A DNA stretch of 28,810 bases from Gonium pectorale. Taxonomy: Eukaryota; Chlorophyta; Chlorophyceae; Chlamydomonadales; Volvocaceae. Below, piece by piece: positions 9,591-21,343 of the stretch. Under the pieces are notes generated by a model. That model saw nothing but the letters and a program-made list of their open reading frames with translations, was not told where the DNA came from and did no database searches. Within the stretch, counting starts at the first letter, position 1. Every line of letters starts with the position of its first letter. Both the position numbers and the translations under genes were made by a program. The stretch spans positions 631,389 through 660,198 of the forward strand of contig LSYV01000054.1 of NCBI GenBank assembly GCA_001584585.1, written 5' to 3'.

Positions 9591-12500
9591 TCACTTGAAC
9601 CCAAAGTGCTCGAGGCCCTCCAGGATGCCCAGCGCCTCCTTCTTGGTTGCCTGGCAGGTTGGGCAACGGGAGGTGGTGTGGGGCGTACCGCCGAGGCATC
9701 AGGGAAAGACAGGATCGCAGGAGATTCCGAGATTGGAGCAAGGGTGAGGCACGGAGGAGGCAGGGGTCAGGTAGGCCAGCTGCGGTGCCAAGATGTGTTC
9801 GAGGCCTTCCCCGCCCGCCTGTTGCCCCCCGCTGCCCCGGTCGTCGCCACATCCCCCCCCCCACAAGCACAATACAGTGGCTTCTTGGCAGCGCGGAGGT
9901 CACGTACCGTGCTGCCCCAGAATTCCCTTTGGCCCTCCGCCCGCCCCGCCCCGGGCTGCCCCGCCCTACCCCACCCCCGCCTTACCAGCAGCATGCGGTG
10001 CTTCCCGCTGGGCAGCGGCGCCTCTGACGCCTGCCGTTGCTGCGCCCATTGCCGCAGATCGGGCTGCGCGTTGCCCACCACGATGGCCAGGTTCTCACCT
10101 GCGGAGACGACCAAAGGCAGGGGGAGTATGGATGGTTGCCGCAGCCTTAGCTCCTCGCCTGAGCCTCGTCAGTGAGCGGCAGGCAATTCAGAAAGGACTG
10201 ACCACGCAACCAATGAAACGAGCCGTAAGCCCCGGCTGCCCCCCCCCGACTGGCTTTGCATCCTTACCACCTGCGTCTGTACCTATGACCCACCAGCAAA
10301 GCAACCCCGCCAGCTGCACCTCATCCTGCACGCCTGCCCACCCGCCCGCCCGGCCGCACCGCTGAGCATGAGGATGTCGTTGCCGGAGTCGCCGCACGCC
10401 ACCGTGGACGCCACGCTGAAGCCGAAGTGGCGGCGCACGTGGTTCAGCGCCTCCAACTTGCCGGCGCGGATGGGGACAACGTCCAGGTACCTGAGGTGCA
10501 AGGTTTGAGGGGAGGGCGAGTGTTTGATAGGCAGTTCGGCACATCCATGTGCGAATATCTGGGTGATTAATAAATCCTGAGCGGTTGAAAGAATGGGCGG
10601 GATGGACGGGCACCACGCCAAGGTACATGCTGACGGGCGATGCACAGGGATTGAGGAAGGAAGGGGAACGGCGCAACGCTAGGCCCGCTGCAGGGGTTGC
10701 GCGCTAGAAAGAGGATGAGGCCATGGCGGGTGGCATTTGGGCACACGGGCGCGCCCGTGTGCCCAAATGCCACCCGCCATGGCCTCTGGAGTTGCCGCCG
10801 CGCTGACCAGGCAAAGCAACAATGCAGTCAGCTGTCGAAATGCACATGCCAAGTGACCCGTCCCCGCTATGAACGACCCTTGTCCGTGTCATTCCCCGGA
10901 CCCGCTGCACTCACTTCCAGCCCCCGTGTCCGCTGGTGATGACGTTGGCCGCCACGCCGTGCCGCTCCAGCTCCGCGTTGACCCGGTCAACCACGCGGCT
11001 GGCCGCGGGGTCCGCCACGCCGCAGGTGATCTTGTGGTCGTTCTGCTCCTCGGCGGGCCGGAAGTGCATGGAGTCCTTGCCAACCTACAGAGCCAAGGGT
11101 TGAGGCGCACAGGTTCGAGGCTTGGCACGCGTTTCCCCTTACAACAATGCTGGGAAGTGGATAACTTTAGTGGGTAACGTGAGCCTGTTCACCAAGCCCC
11201 GTTGCCGTAGCTCCCGGGTCATCAACGCCCTCTCCATGTCCGGCCCGGGATCGACATAACCGCGTGGCCCAGCCCCCGCCGGCCCCTGGCTCACCTCCTC
11301 CAGGGCCCGGTAGCAGGCCTCCCGCGCAGCCTGCGACAGCGGGCGACAGAGGATGGGGTGGGGGCAGGGTGCGGAATGAAAAGTACTCGGGGCGTAGGAA
11401 GAGGTCGGTAGATGCCCAGCAGCACGGGTTCGATACGTGTCGAGCATGTGAATGCCCCCCTCGGCAACTGCCACCTTCTGCGCAGCGCCGCTTGCACTGC
11501 ACATCATCGCTCGCACCTCGTCTGCTCGTATACCTCGCCCGCCATGCCCTGTACTCGGCGCCCTGCTCGAAACATCACACCCCCGGGTGTGTATGTCCGT
11601 AGAGGCTGCCTTCCCCGTTTCTGGTTCTCTTTTTTCGCACCCTATGGGCCAGCCAGCCAGCTGCCACGCACCTTGAGGCTCCAGCGCTCGTCCAGGGTGG
11701 CGCTCCAATCGCGGTCCTCCCGCCAGCCGGACGGGCTGTCGGGCGGACCGCCAGCGGGGTTGCGCAGGTACACGCACGTGCCTGCGGACGAGCGGACGCG
11801 TGCGGGCGGGGGGCGGGCGGGCTTGGGCGAGCATAGTGCAGTGCCCGGTGATGCGAACCTGGGGTGCAAAGGAGTGCGCGGGACTGCGCATGAGGAACGG
11901 GGCTCGTTCGTTACCCGCCAGCTCGTTGGCGAGTGCGTGTCACGAATGGCGTTGGAAAAGAGTCACTGGGGAGCAATTGAGGAAGGCAGCGTGAATATGC
12001 CGCATGCGGCATAGCTTAACCTCCAAAGCGAGTGCCCATTTCGAGCTCGGCGACGGGAGGATCGTGAGGGCACCCATGCGCATGGCGCGAGGCCACCACC
12101 CAGCAAGGAGCACCCACCCACTGCCAGGATGAGCGCGTCCGGTACCGCCATGCAGCCCGACTTGGAGCGGAGCAGCTCCAGGAAAGACTGGAGTGACCTG
12201 CGGGGAGGTGGGGGTGGGAGGCGGGCGTGCTGACGATAAGGAAGAACTGACGAGGTCGCATCCAAAGCCAGCGCAGCCTCCCGTGGCCAGTGGAAGGGGG
12301 GCCGGAGACCCGGGGTTCGTTGCTCATACAGGAAGCGTCCCCGAGCTGCTGCACGACATAAGTATGTTGGCTGTGACCCGCACGGGGCCAGCGCCTGGCG
12401 CAATCCCTGGTCTCTCCCGCCCCTCCCGTCACCGGGTTTGTCTGAAAAGAGTTATACTACAAGATCACCCCGCTATGCCCCGCCCCGGCTCTCATATGCC

Positions 12501-15126
12501 CCTGCCTGGAACCCTCAAACACCTAACTCCTCCTTCTCCACCTCACAGAAACTCCACAGAACCACACTGCGCTCTGGTTCGTAACTGATCCGCCCCGCCT
12601 TTAGCCCGTAAGCCATGGGCTCCTCCCCATCCCGCCTCCCGCGGCAACGCCCCTCACCTGCCGGTGTTGTACACCAGCACGCCGCCGCGCAGCGCCCCGC
12701 CGTCCTCCCACCAGCTGCGGAAGGCGCCCGTGGCCGCGTCGTCGCCCACCATGGTGCCGTCCAGGTCGCTCACCTGCACAACGGATCGCGATGTTGTTGG
12801 TCGAAACATAAGGGTGAACCGACTCAGAAGGGCCAACGACAGCAAGATTACNNNNNNNNNNNNNNNNNNNNGTCTGAAAAGAGTTATACTACAAGATCAC
12901 CCGCTATGCCCCGCCCCGGCTCTCATATGCCCCTGCCTGGAACCCTCAAACACCTAACTCCTCCTTCTCCACCTCACAGAAACTCCACAGAACCACACTG
13001 CGCTCTGGTTCGTAACTGATCCGCCCCGCCTTTAGCCCGTAAGCCATGGGCTCCTCCCCATCCCGCCTCCCGCGGCAACGCCCCTCACCTGCCGGTGTTG
13101 TACACCAGCACGCCGCCGCGCAGCGCCCCGCCGTCCTCCCACCAGCTGCGGAAGGCGCCCGTGGCCGCGTCGTCGCCCACCATGGTGCCGTCCAGGTCGC
13201 TCACCTGCACAACGGATCGCGATGTTGTTGGTCGAAACATAAGGGTGAACCGACTCAGAAGGGCCAACGACAGCAAGATTACGGCACCCGCACGCCCCGG
13301 TCACCATCGCCATCGGCCGACCCTCTGCCCACCTTGCGCGCTTTCCCAGCTTTCTCAACAATCCCACGCATCACAAGCCTACATGCCCCTATTCACGCTG
13401 GTGCTGGCGCTCACCATCATCCTCCTCGTTTACCCCGCAACGACCCCGCCCGTCTTACCACCATGACTGGCCGGCCCCCGACCTTCTTGAGCTGCCCGCC
13501 GCGCAGACTGTACACACCGGGCGCATCCATACGGTAGTTGCCGCCTGGGGGGAAGGTGGCAGCGGAGGGTGGGAGGAGCATGCCATTATAAATCAGCTCC
13601 CGACATTACGGACCACCAAGCTCCGGATCACCGGATCGCCGGATCGCCCCACATAGGTTTGAAAATCGATTTGGATGAACTCGGGGGCTGCCGCTGGGAC
13701 GACCCACGAGTGAGGGCCGGGAAGTAAACAGTGCCCACGCGGGCCTGTCCTGCCTTAAGTAAGAGTCGCCGGCAGGCGGTAAGATACACTGCGGCACGGC
13801 ACATGTGATGCCCGTGCCCTGTCCCACCGCCCCACCCCCACGCCCACGACCACCTGGGCATCCACGCCCACACCCGCACGCTGGTGAGGACGCTTCAGCC
13901 TTCCCACTCTGACCCCGCCCACGCTGATGACTCACCCGCCGCTGGCTTGTCCCAGTTGGCCTTGCCCGTGTCCGCCACCACGAACTCGAGAAGCGGCTTG
14001 CCGCCGGGGGCCACCGCCGAGGCCAAAGGGATCTCAGCCACCAGCCAACGGTCGGGGGTGCCGGCATCCTGCGGGGCGGGGCACGGACGGGCGGCCATCG
14101 TGGGGGCAGGTGGGGAAGGGAACAGGGCAGGAGATGGAGGTGGAGCAATGTCCGCGGGAGGGACGAGTTGGAGGCTAGCTGGTGGGACCCCGGCGACCGG
14201 CCACCGGTCATGCGCGTGGGATGCTTGCGGGACCCGCTTGCAGCTTTGCACGGGCCGGGGAATGATGCAGTGGGGTGCAGCAGAGAAGATACAAAGGGCA
14301 AGGGGCGCTTCGCGGGTGAAGCCGGTGTACAGGAGGTGAGGGGAAGGCCAGCGGGGTCTTAGGAAGCAGCCACCAGCCAGCGGTGGGGCGTGCCCGGCAC
14401 ATGATGGCGTAACGACCAGGGGCAAGGTGGGTCAGGACAGCGGGAGGAGGAAGGGTTCGGACCCGAAGGACGCCCCGGCCGCTGCAAGCGGCCCCACTCG
14501 ACAACTGACTCTGGAACGAAAGGACCCGGCTCTTCATGCCTTGCTCCGGCATCCCCGGCATCACCGGCACCATCGGCACCATCGGCACCGAAGCCGCCAG
14601 AATAGAGAACTGGCACCGAGGGCACGTGCCCTTTGTCGTGTCCCAGGCCTCAGGGCACGCCCACCACGAGCACCGCCAAGCAGCCGTATCGGCCACGACT
14701 GCAATAACTACCACCGCCATCGTCCACACCTTTGAGAGCGGGAAGTCCCGCCACGCGTCGCCGCACAGCGAGCCGTGCACAACGGCGCGGTCCCAGCCCG
14801 TGCGGTAAAAGAGCTTCAGTGCCGGGCCCGTAGCGCCGGGGACATCGGTGGAGCGCAGGACCTCAGTCGCCGCTGAGCACACGCACACCCGCTTCCAAGA
14901 GGTCCGAGGCCTCAGGGGGACAGATATATCCGCGCGGCAGCCGGCCTGGCAAGGCGAGGACAATGCAGGTCGAGGGGCGCGGGAACGACCTGGAACGACC
15001 CGCACGTCGGTGGGTCGGGGCCAGCAGACAGCACAGTGCGCGAGATGAGCATAAGTTTCGGCTAAGCCGCACCTGGGGCACTGCCAATGCGCGCTCCTGT
15101 TGCAGCCCGCGAAGCTGTCCCCTCAT
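9591..15126 (-). CDS. Starch-binding module (CBM25/53-like) fused to S6PP-family HAD phosphatase
   Basis: Twelve exons close in phase: 15073-15126, 14730-14945, 13936-14068, 13483-13544, 13089-13204, 12118-12197, 11672-11781, 11295-11330, 10915-11084, 10360-10490, 9986-10098 and 9591-9650; 426 residues. The N-terminus is basic with RPRTSWKRVCVCSAA, like an algal plastid transit peptide. Residues about 55-153 form a CBM25/53-like module: KLFYRTGWDRAVVHG, DAWRDFPL, RWLVAEIPL, LLEFVVADTGKANWDKPAAG and GGNYRMDAPGVYSL. The HAD domain follows at once and is catalytically intact: DLDGT (nucleophile Asp158, acid Asp160), VYNTGR (Thr192), IRAGK (Lys337) and GDSGND (Asp360, Asp364). SLQSFLELL, PDALILAVG, NAQPDLRQW and GILEGLEHFGF match sucrose-6F-phosphate phosphohydrolase (S6PP) proteins. 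The substrate is not shown; the fused module suggests a glucan-associated sugar phosphate in the plastid. Exon 13089-13204 occurs a second time at 12658-12773 because of an assembly duplication. One exon is only 36 nt. Confidence 0.88.
10717..10786. repeat. 70-bp perfect palindrome without spacer
   Basis: Arms 10717-10751 and 10752-10786 are exact reverse complements, 35 bp each, centred on gggcgcgccc. The match stops sharply at both ends (t10716 against t10787). It lies in the 424-nt intron between the exons at 10915-11084 and 10360-10490 of the phosphatase gene. It could be a natural extrusion-prone element, a fold-back footprint or an assembly artefact. Confidence 0.95.
12440..13282 (+). 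repeat. Direct duplication of 0.41 kb flanking the N gap
   Basis: Copy 1 (12440-12851) and copy 2 (12872-13282) are identical except for one extra C in the C run after aagatca in copy 1. They abut the two ends of the N run exactly. Both carry the same phosphatase exon (12658-12773 and 13089-13204). That exon is 116 nt, so splicing both copies in would break the frame. The structure is what two unmerged overlapping contig ends produce. Confidence 0.93.
12852..12871. other. Assembly gap (20 N)
   Basis: Twenty ambiguous bases mark a scaffold join. The flanks are duplicates of each other, so the real gap is probably negative (overlapping contigs) and no sequence is likely to be missing. It falls in the intron of the phosphatase gene between the DLDGT exon and the exon at 12118-12197. 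Confidence 0.97.
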
Positions 15127-16016
15127 GCTGATGTTTAGGCGGAGGATTGGCCGAGGCTGCTGATCAGTGATAGGTGATCACAATGAATTCTATGGAAAAT
15201 TGTGCTTCGAGCGTTGAGCGCCGAGAAATGCGGCGAGTTGCGCTTCCGACACGTGCCGACAGCTTTGTGATGTTTGTGTATTACTTATGATAAGGCAGTG
15301 TGCCTATGCCAACGCTTTGTACTATATTGATGGTCAGGTTCCTGCCGACGCGCGACTGCACGGCGTTCTTTCCCACTAGGCCTGTTGCGCCGACCACACC
15401 AGGAGATCACCTCAGGGCTTTGCATTGTAAACTTGGTGAACTAGCACCAAATCCGAGGCTGTATTCCACTCAACCAACCTGCTGCTCCTCCTGGCCACGC
15501 TCGGCCAGACGCGCATAAACGATATCACGCGCGCAGCCAACTTTACTCAAGACAGACATAGGGCTTGGGGAAGGGTGTCCATCAATCACCGAACCTTGGG
15601 TCGGCGACATGCCGGCGTTCGCCCCTCACTCACGGCACCTCGCCTGTCAAGACCCCTATCTGACACCAATTGGCGACCATCCACCTTCAAAAGCGATGTC
15701 GATCCAGCGTTCTAACACGCTCATAGCCCAACAGAGGTTCAAGCAACGCCCTCGCTCCCCCCACGCGATCCCCTTAACCCTCGTGATCCACCCGCCGCAG
15801 GGCGGAAAGCCACCTGCGACCACCCCCTGCTTGCCCCACAGCCGTCCTCTTATTACCGCAGCAAAGTTGGTGCCACAGAAACCAGCTCCAACACGCCCTT
15901 TGCATCCGCCCTTCGGTGCCATCATCGTCCCCACCCGACCGGGCCCCAGCTCCTTCTTTCCACGCCACTCCTGAACCGCAGCCCCGGCAGTAAGCCAGGC
16001 CGGTCAGCCATCAGCC
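15127..16016. promoter_or_regulatory. Divergent intergenic region, phosphatase (-) and P-domain gene (+)
   Basis: About 0.9 kb separates the two ATGs, which point away from each other, so both promoters and 5' UTRs should be here. The part at 15165-15310 is clearly AT-richer than the surroundings, whereas 15600-16016 is C-rich as expected for a 5' UTR. An open frame at 15609-15974 has no recognisable domain and is not annotated. No exact TATA box is claimed. Confidence 0.4.
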
Positions 16017-19000
16017 ATGAAGCCCAGTCTTGTCCTCTCCAGCATCCTCCTCTTAGTCTCCTTCAGTCTGGTGCATGGCCAGACGACAGCCGGCACGCCT
16101 GTCGCCGTCACCGCCACCACCACCGCCGCCGCCGTCGGCTCCGACTGCCAGACCTACTCCAAGCTGGACTCTCTGGCAACGCCGATTGCCGCAAATGACA
16201 GCCTGATTTCGACGATTGTGGTCCCAGATGACTTCAAGATCGGCTCGGTGGCCGTGAAGGACATCCGTGTGACCCACAGCCGCGTCGGCGCGCTCAAGGT
16301 ACGGCCACCGTGCCGCCACCATGCGACAACTGTACGGCATTGCTGCGCCTGTGGTACGGCTTGAAGGAAAGAGCCGGACTGAAGGCGGCGCGCCCTGCTC
16401 CTCTACGCGCAGCACTCAACTCACATGTACACTACTATTGCTCTGCGCGCGCAGCCCCCGACATGTCCCTCCCTTGCATCCCATCCACCTCCACAGATCT
16501 CCCTGTCTGCTTCGCCACTGGGAGAGAACGGCGCCTCCGCCTCCTCCCTAGCGCCGTCGGTGGTCCTGAAGGACGTCCGCTCGGGCTCCACCGGCGCTAA
16601 CCTGAACGGCACCGCCTTCGATGACAGCGGTGAGGAGGATATAATCCGCAGGGCTAGGGCTAGAATACTGCGAAGAAAGCTGGCTGGGATAGGGCCGGCG
16701 GGGTGGGGGTGGCGAGGAGTCGCCGGTCCGCAGGGGGTTCGACGGTGAGAGGATGGGCCGGCGGGGGAAAGGGCGTTGCGTGCAAGTAGCGGGTGGAGGG
16801 CGCGGGAGAGGGGAAGGGAGGGAGATGCATGGCGAGAGGCCACCCCACCCACCCCCCCAAAAAATAACAGCAAAACCCGAATCTTCCCTACCGATACCTG
16901 CGGGGCTCCATCTCTACCCTCTAATCGGTGCCCAGAGCCTCGCACATGCTGCTCCACACAGCGACTTGCATGCCCCGGCAGCCGAGCCCGCCGCAGCCCC
17001 CATTGCTTGCCGCCGACCGGCTCGCTCCGCTCTACTGCCTGCCTGCCTGCCCCCGGCCCTCCGCAGCCGCTGCGGCCTTCCCCGCCGATGCCGCCGCCGC
17101 ACCATTCCCGGGCACCTGGAAGCCCGCCGCCAACCTGAGCGCCGCCTTCGCGGGCCTTCCCTCGGCCGCCGGCTCCTGGTCGCTCAGGGTGGTGGACCTG
17201 GGTGACAAGCGCGACGGGTGCGGCGGGGCCTGCCTCGCGACGGGTGCCTAGCTGTATCTGTCTTGGGGCAGGCTGGACTGGAGAGCTGGTGGGGGGCAAC
17301 GGTAGGATGCCCCTCCCAGAGCGAGAGGGGTTTAGAGGACCTAGTTCGTGGGCACCTGGGGACTGGTGTGTGGACGGGGCCGGCTGTGCTCCACAGTTGC
17401 CTGGATGGGCGTAGTCAGGTTTCCATCTCCATCTCACATTTAAGTGAAGCCCCCTTCTCTCGCTTCTTACCCGGCCGCAGCCGCACCATCCAGCTCACCG
17501 GATGGACTCTGGTGCTGTGCCCCGCTGAGGGTGACGCCGAGGACGCCGAGGACGATGAGGCCGGCGGTGCTGACGCCGATGCTGCCGACGACGATGGCAG
17601 CGAGGAGGATGCCGCCAACGACGGCGCCGCCGCGCCCGCCGCTGCTGCCGCTCCGGTTTCCAACATCACCATCACCACCGGGAGCGGGGCGGCGCCAGCT
17701 GCTGGCGGCAACGCCAGCGGCAACGACACCAGGGCCGGCGCCATCGGCACTGGCCTCGGTCTGCTGGAGCAGCTTCTCAACCGCATTACCCGGTACGCGG
17801 ATTGATCGGTCGGGACTACTGGATCTGTATGGCCACTTTATTGTGTAGCAGACCAGGAACGTACAGCACGAACTTTGCAGGATCCGGTGCTCCAGGCTGT
17901 ATTGGGGCGCTGCAGACGTTTCTCGGGCTCTGGGCTATAGACACACATGATGCCCGGTCGGGTTCTTCCCGCTGAACTGTCTGCCGCCTCCACGTGTTCC
18001 CCCTTCCAGTGTCGACGACAACGCACCAGCTGCCGGCACTGGCGCGGCCGCCAACGGCACCGCCACCGCCGGCGACGATACGACGGCCCTGTCCGACGAG
18101 GACGCCCGCCTGGTGGACCGCCTGCTCAACCGCCTGGCCGAGCTCAACGTCACCCGCCCGGGCGCCGCTATGGGCCTGGGCGGCCGCGCCGATGGCATCC
18201 GCGACGGAGGCTTCATGGGCGCCGGTGCGGGAACCAACGGCAGCCGCACCGAGCCGGCGCGCAGCATGTGGACGTGGCGCCTGGGCGACGTGACGGTGGA
18301 CGACTCGGACGGCGTCGTGTCGGCCTTCCTGTCATCGCTGTCTGACGTGGTAAGACGGGCGGCGGCTGGACGGGCATGACGGTTTTGATATAAATGTCCG
18401 AAGTATAGAAAATTACCTGGGCCCTGGACTGGATTGGAGCGGAGATGGAAGCAGTCGGTTCACGGGGCGGGGATGACAGGGCGCCGAGCCTACCTTGTCA
18501 AGCCGTGCCTGCTGCCAACAAGCAACTGAGACCACCTCCAAAACATCAACCGTCATGTGCCCACTCCCTCCGCAGCTCTACTCCCTGGCAAACAGCACCC
18601 GCATCGCCAATGCCTCCGGCTCCGGCTCGGACTCCGAGGGCGAGCTAGCGGGCGCGCTGGCCAACGTGACCGTCATGGCGCAGTCGGCATTCCGCTCGCT
18701 GGCCGAGCAGCCCAGCCGCCTGCGCTCCATGATCCCCGACTACTTCAGGTGCGGTTTATAGGCTTATGGTGGTGTGGAGCCGCCCGGAAAGTGTCTTTAC
18801 GACGGTCCCGCGGTCGTTGGCTGGCCTGTTGGAGCTCGTTTTCTTTTGCACCTGCTTGCTGCCGTAGCTGTCGTTGCCGCGGGTGCCCCTAGCTAGGGGC
18901 CTCGGAGCGTCCCTGAACTACTCCTCCCGTACCCCGGTCGGCCCCCGCTGCCCCGGTCTCCCGCGCAGCCTGGACTTCTCGCAGCGGATGATCGACGCGC

Positions 19001-21343
19001 TGCCCTCTCGCAGTCGCAGCCGGCTCACCAAGTGGATTAACGACTATGGTACGTGCGCCTGTGTGGGCTCCGCGCTGGCAGCACCGTGCATGCAGTGACC
19101 GACAATTTTTGACCGCCAAGACGTTACATCGCCACTTCTCTGCTGGCACCAGCACCGACTTGAGCGCCAACGCTGTCGCTGTCACGGGCCTCGCCGGCGC
19201 CGCCCAGCCACCAAACGCAAGCCGCGGCCGCCCCGCTGACAGTAAGCGACTCCCCGACCCCCGGCCCTCCCGCACCGCCCCTCTCCCCCACCGCAGCCGC
19301 CAACGTGGGCGCGCTTGCCGACCTGACCGGCACCGCCTCCGCTAACATGCGCGCGAGCGCCCTGGACACCCTGCAGAGCGCCGCCTCCGTGACCAACGCC
19401 TTCCACAACGCCAGCCGCACCGCCGCCGGCGCCGCGCGCGGCTTCTACAAGGAGGCCGCCACGCTGCACCGCAACGCCACCAGCGTCGCCGACTACGCGG
19501 CCGACCTGTCCAAGCTGCAGCAGCAGCTGATGGCCGACCAAGTGGCCGCATACACCAAGGCCGTACAGGTGCGGGCACCGCCATACCGCATCCGCGTAGC
19601 ATTGGTCGTGTCGGCTAGGTCCCACATTTGGCGTGCCCACAAACCCAAGCATTCACCGCAACCACAACCCGCTCCGGCTCTCAACAGCCATGTACTACTC
19701 CCGATCTGATCCTCCGGGTCACTTTCAACGTCGCGGTTTATGGGCTTCAGCATCAGCCAACCGAGCCGAGCCCGCGCCCCTGCACCTCTCCCCCCGCAGA
19801 CCGCCTCCTCCGTGGCGCGCAACAGGATGGCCGACGCCTCCGCCAAGATGGCCTCGGCCGCCAAGTCGATTCTGAACGAGATCGCGGCGATGCGCAAGCA
19901 GGTGCGTCTGTGACCCGTGGGTCGGTAGCCCGCCAGCACGTGCCCAGCCGCCACCGAATGGGGGGGAGGGTTATTGACCGCGGGCTAACGCGCAGCGCTT
20001 GCGCCCGAGCTCCTGGATTTCGGGAACGAAAGTGCTAACATACGGTAACGACGATCCGAAGTTAATGGCTGACCGCCTCGACGCTTTCTGTCCCACCCCA
20101 CCCCACCCCAATCCACCCGCGCCCCCGCCAGCTGTCGAGCATGCGGCTGCTGGGCGGCTCCGCCGCCTCCGCCGCCATAACCCCGGCCATGGACCGCCTT
20201 ACCGCCGTCGCCCTGACTATGGGTCAGGCTTCAGTCGACCTGCGCAGCAGCGCCGACAAGAGCTTCGGGGAGACCCTCTCTGCGTTCAACGCCCAGGTGG
20301 GTGGGGGCCCAGGAAGAGGGCGGCGTTTAGCTGGGGAGAGCTCGGGGAGGGCCATCATTCCCACTCCACCCAGCTGGGGGCAGGCCCACCTTTGCGTGTT
20401 CCATCCATTCATTAATGCCCTGCAAACGAATTCGTGGCTTGCGAGCCGGCTAGCTCCCGCCTCCTCGACGCCAGTCGAGGCGCCACCACCCACTGACGCC
20501 CCCACGGCAAACCTGCTCCCCAGGTGCCGGCGACTGGCCAGGCCCTCGGCGTGCGCACTGCCGCCGTCACGGACACCAGCGGCGGCCGCTTCGGCATGTC
20601 GCTGGACGCCCTGTCGGGTGCCATGGACCGCCTGAACTCGGGCTTCGAGTCCCTGACTGCCGGCGCCGGCGCCCGCCGCAACGGCACCATCGTGGGTCGG
20701 CTGAGCTCGGGCTCTGGCTCGCTGACGGCGAGCATGGCGGCTCTCCGCAACGGCACCGCGCTGGCGGGCGTGAGCCCGGGCAGCCTGGGCAGCGGGCGCG
20801 TGGCCACTGCGGCGACGGAGACGCGCCAGCGCGGCCTTGACATGATGGAGGTGGGTTGCATGAAACAGCTGCGTGTCCCGGGCGCACGCTGGGCGAGGTG
20901 AAGTCCTGCAAGAAGGCAAGCAACTGCACCGACAAGAGTTCTTTCTCATTTCTGATTTGTCATTTTCCTGTGTCCCGACGCACCTGCAATGTGAATTCAA
21001 CTGCCCACGTGCCCATTACCTTCATTGCTTGGCCCTCGTGGCTGCGCCTCGCCGCCGTGCGTGCCCGAATCGCACCATTGAGCGAGTGCCCGTATCGTGT
21101 TTGTCTGTCTAGGGTTTGGCAGCCATCCATGCGCCCTCTGCCCCGCCCCGCCCCGCTCTGCGCCACTCCGTGGTCCGCTGTCCGCAGGCCGCTGTGGCTC
21201 AGATGCAGGAGCGGCTGCAGGAGGCCAGCAAGGGGCCGCGGGAGATGGCGGCGGACGTGCGCGACCGCGTTAACGACATGCTGGGGCAGCTGGGCAACAC
21301 GCAGGAGCGCATCAGGGACTACAGGCGGACGCTGCTGGCGTAA
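16017..21343 (+). CDS. Secreted P-domain (Homo B) glycoprotein with long helical tail
   Basis: Twelve exons close in phase: 16017-16298, 16497-16629, 17067-17217, 17481-17792, 18010-18349, 18576-18748, 18969-19048, 19297-19568, 19800-19901, 20132-20296, 20524-20850 and 21188-21343; 830 residues. A signal peptide is clear (MKPSLVLSSILLLVSFSLVHG, cut near residue 21). Residues about 44-202 are a P domain: SLISTIVVPDDFKIGSVAV, DIRVTHSRVGALKISLSA, GANLNGTAFDDS, PFPGTWKP, AGSWSLRVVDLGD and TIQLTGWTLVLCP. Cys44 and Cys202 bracket it and may pair. In proprotein convertases the P domain stabilises the subtilisin catalytic domain; here there is no catalytic domain. An acidic Asp/Glu/Ala stretch (about 205-240) and some 500 residues of Ala/Ser-rich amphipathic helix follow, with about 16 N-glycosylation sequons in total. 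No membrane span or GPI-like C-terminus is seen. An extracellular-matrix or cell-surface role is inferred. Confidence 0.88.

Noticed and set aside
12658..12773. A second HAD catalytic motif suggesting a tandem phosphatase
   Set aside because: It is an identical copy of exon 13089-13204 created by the duplicated flanks of the assembly gap.
14557..14600. Short ggcaccatc-type repeat as a minisatellite or coding repeat
   Set aside because: Only about three imperfect units inside an intron; too short to be called a repeat locus.
15609..15974. 121-residue Pro-rich open frame on the plus strand
   Set aside because: It sits in the promoter/5' UTR region of the P-domain gene, ends before its ATG and shows no domain.
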